The notes beneath the pieces were generated by a model. It made no database searches. It saw only the letters and a list, made by a program, of their open reading frames with translations, and was not told the origin of the DNA. This document shows, piece after piece, positions 54,435 through 62,538 of a stretch of DNA of 64,000 nt. The stretch comes from Thalassospira indica (GTDB taxonomy: Bacteria; Pseudomonadota; Alphaproteobacteria; Rhodospirillales; Thalassospiraceae). Made by a program: the position numbers and the translations under genes. The stretch is taken from assembly GCF_003403095.1 (NCBI RefSeq), contig NZ_CP031555.1, positions 2,150,001 through 2,214,000 on the forward strand, read 5' to 3'. Each line of letters starts with the position of its first letter. Position 1 is the first letter of the stretch.

Positions 54435-55289
54435 ATGCGAAACCTTGATGTGGCGCTTTTGCGCGCCTTTGTAACGGTGGCCGAAACCGGCAGCATGACC
54501 GGCGCGGCAGAGGTGCTTAACCTGACGCAAGGGGCGGTGAGCCAGCAGATCAAGCGGCTTGAAACCGCATTCGGCTGCGGCTTGTTTGAACGCGCGCGCA
54601 AGGGATTGCGCCTGACCCAGAATGGGGAGCAATTGCTGCGCAAGGCGCAAAGGATGCTTTTGCTCAATGACGAGATCTGGCAGGACATGACCGGGGCGGG
54701 CCATGTTGGCAAGCTTACCGTTGGCATTCCCTATGATCTTGTCGGCACGTTTATGCGCACGCCACTTCGCAAGTTTTGCGATCACTATCCGGGGATCGAG
54801 CTTTCGCTACGGTGCCACAGTTCATCGGAACTGCGGAGCATGGTCAATAGTGGCGAGATTGATATTGCGCTGGTCGAGGAGCCGGTCGGGCAGATTGCCG
54901 GTGATTGCCTGGCCGTCGCGCCACTGGTCTGGGTCGGGGCAAAATCGGGCAAGGCGCAAACAAAACGCCCGTTGCCGGTGTCACTGGTCAGTCGTGAATG
55001 TGCGTTCAGACCGGCGGTGATAGACGCACTTGATCAGGCAGGCATTACATGGCGCAGCGTGTTTGAAAGCGGCAATATCGAAGCGACTGCCGCAACTGTG
55101 CGATCGGATTTGTCGGTTACGGCCTTTTTGTTGGGCACAATTCCCGATGATCTTGAGGCGCTTCGCGGTGATCATGACCTGCCGGAATTGCCGACATTTG
55201 CCATTTGCCTGATGGAAAAGGCGGGGTCACATAACGATGTACGCGACGTCTTTGCCCAGATGGTGCGCACGCATTTTCATCAGATGTAA
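54435..55289 (+). CDS. LysR-family regulator of the exporter
   Basis: 284 residues. Helix-turn-helix LRAFVTVAETGSMTGAAEVLNLTQGAVSQQIKRLETAFG at about 7-45, effector domain after it. Divergent from the LysE-type gene, so probably its activator in response to the exported compound. The intergenic region has several AATG/CATT-type dyads but no single convincing box. Confidence 0.88.
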   Translation: MRNLDVALLRAFVTVAETGSMTGAAEVLNLTQGAVSQQIKRLETAFGCGLFERARKGLRLTQNGEQLLRKAQRMLLLNDEIWQDMTGAGHVGKLTVGIPYDLVGTFMRTPLRKFCDHYPGIELSLRCHSSSELRSMVNSGEIDIALVEEPVGQIAGDCLAVAPLVWVGAKSGKAQTKRPLPVSLVSRECAFRPAVIDALDQAGITWRSVFESGNIEATAATVRSDLSVTAFLLGTIPDDLEALRGDHDLPELPTFAICLMEKAGSHNDVRDVFAQMVRTHFHQM

Positions 55290-55295
55290 TTGCCC

Positions 55296-55329
55296 AAAAG
55301 AAAACACCGACCAGTTGTGCTGGTCGGTG
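55296..55329 (-). terminator. Terminator of ridA
   Basis: CACCGACCAG (55305-55314) pairs with CTGGTCGGTG (55320-55329), loop TTGTG. On the minus strand it is followed by TTTTCTTTT. It also lies just beyond the LysR gene. Confidence 0.8.
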
Positions 55330-55355
55330 CATGATTTCAAACGTCTGAATGGCGA

Positions 55356-55820
55356 TTAGATGACTTCGAAGATGCCATCAATTTCAACAGCCACGCCGAG
55401 CGGCAGGGCAGCAACGCCAACGGCCGAGCGGGCATGCTTGCCAGCATCGCCGAAGATTTCGACCATGGTGTTCGACGCGCCATTGACGACTTTCGGCTGA
55501 TCGGTGAAATCCGGGGCCGAATTGACAAAGGCGTTCAGTTTGACAACACGGGTGACCTTATCAAGATCGCCGATGGCGGCCTTGAGCTGTGCGACAAGGT
55601 TAAGCGCGCACAGGCGGGCGGCCTTCTGACCGGTTTCTACGTCATAATCGGCACCGAGTTTGCCGACAAATTTCAACTCGCCATTTTCCATGGTGATCTG
55701 ACCGGAAATATGCACCAGCTTGCCCGAGATGACATAGGGCACATAGTTCGCAACCGGTGCAGTCGCAGTCGGCAGGGTGATGCCGAGATCGGCAAGATGC
55801 GCGTCAATTTTACCAGCCAT
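55356..55820 (-). CDS. ridA: RidA-family protein (YjgF/YER057c, TdcF-like)
   Basis: 154 residues from ATG 55820 (AAGGATGG upstream); 55886 is a weaker in-frame start. The sequence KIDAHLADLGITLPTATAPVANYVPYVISGKLVHISGQ, the RLCALNLVAQLKAAIGDLDKV segment and the end ARSAVGVAALPLGVAVEIDGIFEVI match the longer RidA group. RidA proteins deaminate reactive enamine/imine intermediates. The catalytic arginine is in the ARSAVGV loop. A 12-bp hairpin with one bulge lies in the leader at 55855-55887. Confidence 0.9.
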   Translation of the reverse strand: MAGKIDAHLADLGITLPTATAPVANYVPYVISGKLVHISGQITMENGELKFVGKLGADYDVETGQKAARLCALNLVAQLKAAIGDLDKVTRVVKLNAFVNSAPDFTDQPKVVNGASNTMVEIFGDAGKHARSAVGVAALPLGVAVEIDGIFEVI

Positions 55821-56089
55821 GATGATCCATCCTTTTGCTTGGCAGATGTTCAAATTTGCCCCCAACTTATCGGGGTTGGGAGGCAAACAAAACAGTTTCT
55901 TTGTATCGATGCAATTGGGCGCTGGGGCGTTGCGGCAAGTGTTTGTGCGATCGTTTCAAACAGTTGAATAAAATCAAATTGCCATAAGGGGAAAGGCCCG
56001 TAACAATGGGGTATTGGCAGCACGGCGAAAACCTGCTGCCTTGTTTTTGGGGTTTTGATGCGGGGCAAACCGCGTAAGGGTTGGGTGAG

Positions 56090-56995
56090 ATGACGTTGCG
56101 GGATCGGTTCGGGAGTGTTCATGGTGGCTGGATTGCCCTTTTGGGGGTTTTGATCCTGTCGCCCGATGCGCTTTTGCTGCGTCTGATTGCGGCCGATGAC
56201 TTTACAACCGCGTTCTGGCGGCTGGGCTTTTTGACCGTGGCGCTTTTGCTGGTGGCACTTTGGAACGGGGCCAAGCGGGGCGAAGGCATCGTGCAATCGA
56301 TCCGGCCCAACGGGTTCGAGATGTTGACCGGTCTGTTTTACGGCGGAACCTGTACGCTTTTCATGTTTTCGGTACGCAATACCGATGCCGCCAATACCCT
56401 GATCATTATTGCCGCCACACCGCTTCTGGCCGGGTTGATTGGCGTGTTTATCTTCAAACGTTCCCAGCCGATCCGGACATGGGTTGCCTCGGTCGTGGTG
56501 TTTGTTGCCTTGCTTGGCCTGTTCAGTGCCGGTTTTGGCGGGAAAAACGCGCTTGGCGATATGCTGGCCCTTGGCGCTGCGATCTGTATGGCGGGTTATT
56601 TCAATGTGCTGGGTGCCAAGCCCGAAGTGGACGCGCTTAAGGGTATGTTGTTTGGCGCGTTTGTGGTTACACTGATCCTGCTGCCCGGTGCCGCACCGTT
56701 ATCGCCAGTTGGTCTGGACTGGGTCTGGCTTTTGATGCTGGGATTTTGGGTGTTGCCAGTGTCATTCCTGTTGATCGCCCATGCATCGCGCAAAATTCCG
56801 GCCGCCGAGGTCAGCCTGATTATGCTTAATGAAGCGATCTTTGGATCGTTTTTGGTCTGGGTGTTTGTCAATGAAGTGCCCGACGAAATGACGCTGATCA
56901 GCGGGGCGGTGGTGATCACCACGCTTGTTATTCACAGCCTTTTGGGGCTGCGCGCCAGCAAGCGTGCAAGCAAACAAGCAAGGGCTGCGGCCTGA
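56090..56995 (+). CDS. EamA/DMT-family transporter
   Basis: 301 residues from ATG 56090 (an in-frame TTG at 56081 is less likely). Ten membrane helices in two EamA repeats: WRLGFLTVALLLVALWNG, GGTCTLFMFSVRNTDAANTLIIIAATPLLAGLIGVFIFKR, then ARSKIPAAEVSLIMLNEAIFGSFLVWVFVNEVP-like second repeat. Exports or takes up an unidentified metabolite. Monocistronic; eptA follows 67 bases later. Confidence 0.9.
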   Translation: MTLRDRFGSVHGGWIALLGVLILSPDALLLRLIAADDFTTAFWRLGFLTVALLLVALWNGAKRGEGIVQSIRPNGFEMLTGLFYGGTCTLFMFSVRNTDAANTLIIIAATPLLAGLIGVFIFKRSQPIRTWVASVVVFVALLGLFSAGFGGKNALGDMLALGAAICMAGYFNVLGAKPEVDALKGMLFGAFVVTLILLPGAAPLSPVGLDWVWLLMLGFWVLPVSFLLIAHASRKIPAAEVSLIMLNEAIFGSFLVWVFVNEVPDEMTLISGAVVITTLVIHSLLGLRASKRASKQARAAA

Positions 56996-57062
56996 CGGAC
57001 GGATCCGCAAGCAATCCGGGTGACTTCAGCTTGTTGTCAGCTTCGCACTGTATGCGAGGGGC

Positions 57063-58760
57063 ATGGTTCATTGCCCCAAGGATGCCTGGATGCGTCGACT
57101 TCGTTCCTTTTTGCACCTTTCACCGATTGATTATCGATTTGGCCTTTTAACACTCGCGGTCTATTTCACGCTGGTTCTGAACTGGAAGGTCCTTAGCCAC
57201 TTTTACGGAATTCTGGAGGGCCTCGGTGACTTTGACATGGGCTTTGCGATCAGCGCGCCGTTTGTTCTGATCTGTGCGTCACTTGTGGTTTTTGCGCCGT
57301 TTTCCTGGCGCTATCTGTTCAAGCCGTTCTTTATTTTCCTGATTATCACGGGTGCGATTTCGCATTATGCGATGTTGAAATACGGCATCGTGTTCGATCG
57401 CGGCATGATCGAAAACGTGGTCGAGACCAATCAGGGCGAGGCGCTTTCATATTTCAATTTGCAGGCCGGATTGTGGTTTGCCGTGACCGGGCTTCTGCCG
57501 GCTGCGATGCTGATCCTTGTGCCGCTTAAATTCCCGAAAACGGTTTTGCGCGGGATCGGGCAGCGGGTGGTTTTGATGATCTTGCCGCTTTTGGTGTTGG
57601 GCGGGATCGGATCGCTTTATTTCAAGGATTACGCATCGGTCGGGCGCAATCACAAGGTTCTGGGCAAGGAGCTTGTGCCGTCGAACTATATCGCTGGCAC
57701 GATCCAGTTGGTAAAGCGGCGATATCTTTATGCCGACATGCCGTTTCAAACCATCGGGCAAGATGCCCGCAAGGTCGCGCAGGACGGTGATGATAAACCG
57801 ACATTGATGTTTCTGGTGATCGGTGAAACCGCACGCGCCCAAAGTGTTGCTGCCAATGGGTACACGCGCCCGACATCGCCCTTTACCAGTCAGATTGACG
57901 GCATGCTGGCGTTTCAGGATGTGTCATCGTGCGGCACGGCAACCGCGGTTTCGGTGCCCTGCATGTTTTCGCCGATGGATCATGCCGGTTATGACGGCGA
58001 CGTCGCACGCCATAGTGAAAGCCTGATGGATGTGCTGGCACATGCCGGTGTCGACGTTCTGTGGAAAGAAAATGACGAGGGCTGCAAAGGGGTGTGTGAC
58101 CGGGTGCGCCATATCGACATATCACCCGATGATTTCCCCGAAGACTGCGCACTTGGCATCTGCTTTGATGCAGTGATGCTGCGCGGCCTTGAGGGGGAAG
58201 TCGCATCCGGTGAACCGCACGATCAACTGATTGCCTTTCACCTGATGGGCAGTCACGGGCCGACCTATTACAAGCGTTATCCCGATGAGCATCGGGCCTT
58301 TGTCCCCGATTGCTTGCGCAGTGATATTGAAAATTGCAGCGCCGAAGAGCTGATCAACACCTATGACAATACAATCCGTTATACCGACTATGTCGTCGCC
58401 CAATTGACCGAACGCCTGAAAGCCTATCAGGATGATTACAACGTGGTGTTGCTTTATGTTTCGGACCATGGAGAGTCCTTGGGCGAGGGCGGGTTGTATC
58501 TGCATGGTGCGCCCTATGTTCTCGCACCCTCTGAACAAACCAAGGTGCCGATGATGATCTGGATGTCGGATGGCTATGCCGATGCCAACCGGATCGAGAC
58601 CGATTGCCTGAGAGCACAGGCACAAACGGGCCGCTTTTCGCATGACAATCTGTTTTCGACCGTGCTGGGAGCGATGCATGTCGCGACAGGACTATATCGC
58701 CCGGAAACAGACATCTTTGCCACCTGTCGGGCACCGGTAATACATGCCGCACGCCGGTGA
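57063..58760 (+). CDS. eptA: Phosphoethanolamine transferase (EptA family)
   Basis: 565 residues (ATG 57063; an internal ATG at 57090 is also possible). Five N-terminal membrane helices (about 26-200), then a periplasmic alkaline-phosphatase-like domain: FLVIGETARAQSVAANGY with the first metal ligand, nucleophile Thr near 292 in SSCGTATAVSVPCMF, HLMGSHGPTYYKRYP and VSDHGESLGE. Cysteine pairs match the disulfides of EptA enzymes. Adds phosphoethanolamine to lipid A, which lowers surface charge and can give polymyxin tolerance. No adjacent PmrAB-type regulator. Confidence 0.92.
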   Translation: MVHCPKDAWMRRLRSFLHLSPIDYRFGLLTLAVYFTLVLNWKVLSHFYGILEGLGDFDMGFAISAPFVLICASLVVFAPFSWRYLFKPFFIFLIITGAISHYAMLKYGIVFDRGMIENVVETNQGEALSYFNLQAGLWFAVTGLLPAAMLILVPLKFPKTVLRGIGQRVVLMILPLLVLGGIGSLYFKDYASVGRNHKVLGKELVPSNYIAGTIQLVKRRYLYADMPFQTIGQDARKVAQDGDDKPTLMFLVIGETARAQSVAANGYTRPTSPFTSQIDGMLAFQDVSSCGTATAVSVPCMFSPMDHAGYDGDVARHSESLMDVLAHAGVDVLWKENDEGCKGVCDRVRHIDISPDDFPEDCALGICFDAVMLRGLEGEVASGEPHDQLIAFHLMGSHGPTYYKRYPDEHRAFVPDCLRSDIENCSAEELINTYDNTIRYTDYVVAQLTERLKAYQDDYNVVLLYVSDHGESLGEGGLYLHGAPYVLAPSEQTKVPMMIWMSDGYADANRIETDCLRAQAQTGRFSHDNLFSTVLGAMHVATGLYRPETDIFATCRAPVIHAARR

Positions 58761-58803
58761 GGGCGTTGGGCAGGAATTGACATTCCTGATCCGATAATTT
58801 AAA

Positions 58804-58828
58804 TGAGTGTACTCAGTGAGTGCGCTCA
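58804..58828. promoter_or_regulatory. Tandem TetR operators
   Basis: Two 12-bp palindromes lie head to tail: TGAGTGTACTCA (58804-58815) and TGAGTGCGCTCA (58817-58828), centre spacing 13 bp. They are within 45 bases of the TetR-family start and fit an autorepressor binding as two dimers. Confidence 0.7.
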
Positions 58829-58846
58829 TTTAAACCGGAGGCGTTG

Positions 58847-59467
58847 ATGAATATTCGAGCTGCGCGACGTGAAGAAACGCGCCAGAAAATCCTTGATGCC
58901 GCGCGTGACTGTTTCTGTGCCGGGGAATTTGACACTGTCAGCACGCGAGAGATTGCAAAACGTGCCGGCGTTGCCGAAGGAACGATCTTCAATCACTTCC
59001 CGACCAAGGAAGATCTTCTGATCTGCTGTGTTGGGCAACAGATGGCAGAGGCGATTGAAAAGGGTCTGTATACGATGGACCCGGAATGGTGCTTTGTGGA
59101 CAAGATGATGCATGTTGCGTCCTATCGCTTCACGCAGGTGGGGCTTAATCCCGGCTTGTGGCAGGTGATCATGCAGCAGATTGTCTTTTCACCAAGAAAG
59201 GGGGCGGTGCATGCCGTTATGGAAAGCAGCGGATTGATTGCAGCCATTCAGGCCCTGATTGAGGAAGCGCAGCTTTCAGGCGAGCTCAACCGTGATTTGC
59301 CGCCGGTTTTGATCCAGAAAACCCTGATGTCGTTGTTTTTGTTCACCATCCACGAACATTTCAGTACGCAGAATTTTGACTGCGAGGATATGTGCGGGAC
59401 CTTGCGTGAATTGCTTGAAGTGCAGGTCAAAGGGATTTGGGCGTCCGAGCCGCACTTGGCAGCATAA
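58847..59467 (+). CDS. TetR-family regulator
   Basis: 206 residues from ATG 58847 (GGAGG five bases upstream; 58820 is in the operator). N-terminal helix-turn-helix RQKILDAARDCFCAGEFDTVSTREIAKRAGVAEGTIFNHFPTKEDLL. Ligand domain of unknown specificity. Tandem operators precede it. Neighbours on either side (eptA before, yjbQ convergent after) are not obviously its targets, so it may act elsewhere as well as on itself. Confidence 0.9.
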   Translation: MNIRAARREETRQKILDAARDCFCAGEFDTVSTREIAKRAGVAEGTIFNHFPTKEDLLICCVGQQMAEAIEKGLYTMDPEWCFVDKMMHVASYRFTQVGLNPGLWQVIMQQIVFSPRKGAVHAVMESSGLIAAIQALIEEAQLSGELNRDLPPVLIQKTLMSLFLFTIHEHFSTQNFDCEDMCGTLRELLEVQVKGIWASEPHLAA

Positions 59468-59485
59468 CGACATAACGGCCTAAGC

Positions 59486-59908
59486 CTATTCGCCGATCAG
59501 ATGCAGGGTGACCTTGCGATGATGGGGCGCACGGCGATGTTCAAACAGATAGATGCCTTGCCACGTACCAAGCACGGCGCGGCCATTGGATACCGGGATG
59601 GTCAGCGACACATCGGTCAGGGCCGATTTTATGTGGGCTGGCATATCATCGGGCCCTTCGCAGGTATGGCGATAGAGGCTTGGGTTTTCCTGCACCATTT
59701 GGCCAAAGAAGGTTTCAAGATCAAACCGCACATCCGGATCAGCATTTTCCTGGATGGTCAGGCTGGCCGAGGTGTGACGGACAAAGATGGTCAGTTGCCC
59801 GCGCACCAGACCGGTCCCGGCCACCCATGACTGGATCGGTTCGGTGACTTCGTAAAGTCCCTGACCGCTGGTGGTGATTTCAAGAGTGATCTGATCTTGC
59901 GAAAGCAT
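59486..59908 (-). CDS. yjbQ: YjbQ (UPF0047) family protein
   Basis: 140 residues. The family signature VRHTSASLTIQENADPDVRFDLETFF and the C-terminal GTWQGIYLFEHRRAPHHRKVTLHLIGE, with conserved His, Arg and Glu around a cleft, are complete. Family members have weak thiamine-phosphate synthase activity; the true role is unsettled. It follows the dioxygenase gene by 46 bases, with a strong hairpin in between. Confidence 0.92.
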   Translation of the reverse strand: MLSQDQITLEITTSGQGLYEVTEPIQSWVAGTGLVRGQLTIFVRHTSASLTIQENADPDVRFDLETFFGQMVQENPSLYRHTCEGPDDMPAHIKSALTDVSLTIPVSNGRAVLGTWQGIYLFEHRRAPHHRKVTLHLIGE

Positions 59909-59912
59909 GATA

Positions 59913-59937
59913 CCCGTCCGGCTTTGGGCCGGACGGG
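59913..59937 (-). promoter_or_regulatory. Stable hairpin in the ygiD-yjbQ gap
   Basis: CCCGTCCGG (59913-59921) pairs perfectly with CCGGACGGG (59929-59937), loop of seven, four bases before the yjbQ start. There is no T tract, so it is more likely an mRNA-stability or attenuating structure than a terminator. Confidence 0.45.
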
Positions 59938-59954
59938 ATCACGTGATCAGTCCG

Positions 59955-60782
59955 TCAGGCCGCAGTTTTGAGCTCATCCTGATCGTAGAAGCGAAGGGCG
60001 GTCATGGCAAGGTTGCCGAACTCGTAACTGTCATGAAGAAGATCAGGTTCGAAATCATCGGATGCAGCACCCAGCGCAACATAGAAGGGCATCAGGTGAT
60101 CGTCGTCCGGATGCGCCATGGCGGCGTGGGGGGCGAGGCTTCTGTAATCAAGCAGGGCGTTGATATCGCGTGCCTTGATCTTTTCCACCATCCAGTTGGT
60201 GAATTCCTTTGCCCACGGGTCAATTGCGCCTTCGTTGCGATCAAGCGCACGCAGATTATGCGTCATCGCACCGCTTGCGACCACCAGAACACCCAGATCG
60301 CGCAAACCGCGCAGCTTTTTGCCAAGCTCGAAATGTTCGCGCGGGCCACCGTGACCGATCATGGAAAGCTGAAAGACCGGAATATCGGCATTCGGGCGGG
60401 CAAGGATCATCGGCATCCATGCCCCGTGATCAAGGCCGCGTTTGGCATCGGTCTCACTGCCGATTTGTGCGGCGATTTGTTCTGCCAGTTCCGGGTCACC
60501 CGCCACATCGTAATGCAACTGATAAAGCGGCTGCGGGAAACCATAGAAGTCATGAATGGTTTCCTGGCGTTGCGCGGTGGAGATCGTCGGGCGTTCGGTC
60601 TGCCAGTGGGCCGAGATCATGACAATGGCACGCACGCCATCGGTCAGTTTCGAAAGCTCATCGACAAAGAAATGGAAAGCCGGGGTGCTTTGACGCGCCA
60701 CCAGCATTGGCGAGCCATGGGAAATAAACATTGGCGCCAGGCTTTGTGCAGTGCTGTCGGCGTTTGCTGACGGGTCAGTCAT
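59955..60782 (-). CDS. ygiD: LigB-type extradiol dioxygenase (YgiD/DODA family)
   Basis: 275 residues. Metal-binding histidines are in APMFISHGSP, ISAHWQT and LDHGAWMPM, with a further His in SGAMTHNLRAL; the end has LLHDSYEFGNLAMTALRF. Class III extradiol ring-cleavage fold close to E. coli YgiD, a DOPA 4,5-dioxygenase. Natural substrate unknown. Faces the AraC gene divergently over a 300-base gap. Confidence 0.9.
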   Translation of the reverse strand: MTDPSANADSTAQSLAPMFISHGSPMLVARQSTPAFHFFVDELSKLTDGVRAIVMISAHWQTERPTISTAQRQETIHDFYGFPQPLYQLHYDVAGDPELAEQIAAQIGSETDAKRGLDHGAWMPMILARPNADIPVFQLSMIGHGGPREHFELGKKLRGLRDLGVLVVASGAMTHNLRALDRNEGAIDPWAKEFTNWMVEKIKARDINALLDYRSLAPHAAMAHPDDDHLMPFYVALGAASDDFEPDLLHDSYEFGNLAMTALRFYDQDELKTAA

Positions 60783-60801
60783 TGGAATACCTCATCGGGC
60801 T

Positions 60802-60822
60802 ATTCAACCATTTGAATTGAAT
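60802..60822. promoter_or_regulatory. Inverted repeat upstream of ygiD
   Basis: ATTCAA (60802-60807) and TTGAAT (60817-60822) are nine bases apart, about 20 bases before the ygiD start. Possible operator. Nothing else clear was seen in 60823-61082. Confidence 0.4.
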
Positions 60823-61082
60823 ATGCGGGTCGCATCTGGCCTTGACCAGTCACCGTTCGTCAACAGTCTGTTGCCATTTTCCGGTTTTGTTTGTTTCAGG
60901 GAAACACTGCTAGGGGCCTTAAAGCCAGATTTTCTGCGGGTTCGCGTCGCAAAAATGGGAAGTTCTGGGTGGGGTGCAAAGTAAGGTGACCCTATGCGTT
61001 GGCATAAGAAGCCCATTGAAAAGCGGGAGAAATAGGCGCAGGGTAAAAACAGGAAGAGTTTTCCACATATGGCTGTCAAGGT

Positions 61083-62135
61083 ATGACGCATCAAACAAAC
61101 CCCAAGTCTGCGCTGCTTGAAAGGTCGCGTTTTTCGCTTGGCGAGCTGCCAAGAGCAAAACAGTTCGAGATCTGGAAAGAAAGCATCAACTGTATTTACA
61201 GTGTCGAAATGGATCGCAAAACCCGCGAGGCAGGTTTTGTTGCGAACCTTAATTCATGGCGGCATCGCGACCTTTTGATGATCGAGGCGCAAAGCTGTTC
61301 ACAAAGCTTTTCGCGTACATCGCAAATGATCGCCGCCGATGGGATGGATCATTACAACATCCAGCTTTACACCGATGGCGGGGTAAAATCCGAGATCGGC
61401 ATTGGCGGGGATGTTCTTCAACCCGGTGGGTTGCTGTTGCTTGATCTTTCGCAGCGGACCGAGGCACAGACCAGCGATGGCTTCAAGTCGATGCATCTGT
61501 TTTTGCCACGGCATCTGGTCGAGGATCATCTGACCCATCCTGATGATCACAATCTGCGTTTCCTGTCCGAGCGTGACCCGCTGGTCAGCATCCTGTTTCA
61601 GCAAATTCTGGCGCTTAATCGCTATATCAACGAGCTTGCCGATCATGAAATATCGGTTTTGCAGAAAACGATCGTCATGATGCTTTCGGCCTGCCTGAAT
61701 GCCGCGGACGGAGGGACCCGTTCCACCGATGCAATGCGCCGTGATATCGAAAAAGGTGTGATGATCCGGCGATATTTTCGACAAAACCTGTTCGCAGCCG
61801 AATTGACCGCGGACAAGGCCGCCAATGACCTTGGCCTGTCACGATCAAGCCTTTATCAGCTGTTTGAAAAACATGGCGGGGTTAAAAACTATTTGCGTGA
61901 GATGCGGCTGCGCCATGCCCTGAAACTGCTGGGTGATCCCAAAGCAGGGCGGCGGTCAATGTATGACATTGCGCTGGATTGTGGTTATGAAACCGATACC
62001 GGATTTATCCGGGCGTTCCGCGCGAAATATGGCGTCACACCGGGGGATGTGAGGGCCGGACATCGACCGCATCCGCGCCATGCTGGTGATGGTGTTGATA
62101 AGCGCTATGAGAACTGGCTGCATACGCTGGCGTAA
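61083..62135 (+). CDS. AraC-family regulator
   Basis: 350 residues. The N-terminal ligand domain (AraC-binding-like, DGMDHYNIQLYTDGGVKSEIGIGGDVLQPGGLLLLDLSQ) is followed by two helix-turn-helices (ADKAANDLGLSRSSLYQLFEKHGGVKNYLREMRLRHALKLL; YDIALDCGYETDTGFIRAFRAKYGVTP). DNA-binding activator for an unknown aromatic or other compound. Divergent from the dioxygenase, which could be its target. Confidence 0.9.
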   Translation: MTHQTNPKSALLERSRFSLGELPRAKQFEIWKESINCIYSVEMDRKTREAGFVANLNSWRHRDLLMIEAQSCSQSFSRTSQMIAADGMDHYNIQLYTDGGVKSEIGIGGDVLQPGGLLLLDLSQRTEAQTSDGFKSMHLFLPRHLVEDHLTHPDDHNLRFLSERDPLVSILFQQILALNRYINELADHEISVLQKTIVMMLSACLNAADGGTRSTDAMRRDIEKGVMIRRYFRQNLFAAELTADKAANDLGLSRSSLYQLFEKHGGVKNYLREMRLRHALKLLGDPKAGRRSMYDIALDCGYETDTGFIRAFRAKYGVTPGDVRAGHRPHPRHAGDGVDKRYENWLHTLA

Positions 62136-62154
62136 TGCAGCGGTGGCGGAAGTC

Positions 62155-62364
62155 TTATCGTTTGCCACCCATGATGAGCAACAGCAAGCCACCGATCGCG
62201 CTCGCAACACCGCCAATCAGATACCAGACCGTTTCATCGGTATAACGGCCAAGGAAAGTTTCCGAAAGCTGATCAACAGCACTTTCGGATGCGTTATAGC
62301 CCGTCACCAGAAGGCCAACGCCGACCACAAGGGCGACAACACCCAGAATACGGCGAAGGGACAT
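62155..62364 (-). CDS. DUF3185-family small membrane protein
   Basis: 69 residues from ATG 62364 (AGGAG eight bases upstream; 62436 lacks a site). SLRRILGVVALVVGVGLLVTGYNASESAVDQLSETFLGRYTDETVWYLIGGVASAIGGLLLLIMGG: two membrane helices around a short loop, as in DUF3185. Function unknown. Convergent with the AraC gene. Confidence 0.85.
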   Translation of the reverse strand: MSLRRILGVVALVVGVGLLVTGYNASESAVDQLSETFLGRYTDETVWYLIGGVASAIGGLLLLIMGGKR

Positions 62365-62538
62365 GATGTTTGCTCCTGTCTTAATCTGTTTTGGTTGGTG
62401 CCGCCCTGTGCAAGGGGATATGGCAGGCGCCAACATATTGAACAGAAAAGATAACGCACGATCCCCAAGCTTGTTCCCGACAGCTGATACAGCAATAAAA
62501 ACGTAATACCTGAGGTGGCGGGATTGGTGATAAGCCCG

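Noticed and set aside
60751..60984. A 77-codon plus-strand frame between ygiD and the AraC gene
   Set aside because: Begins antisense inside ygiD, no ribosome site or domain.
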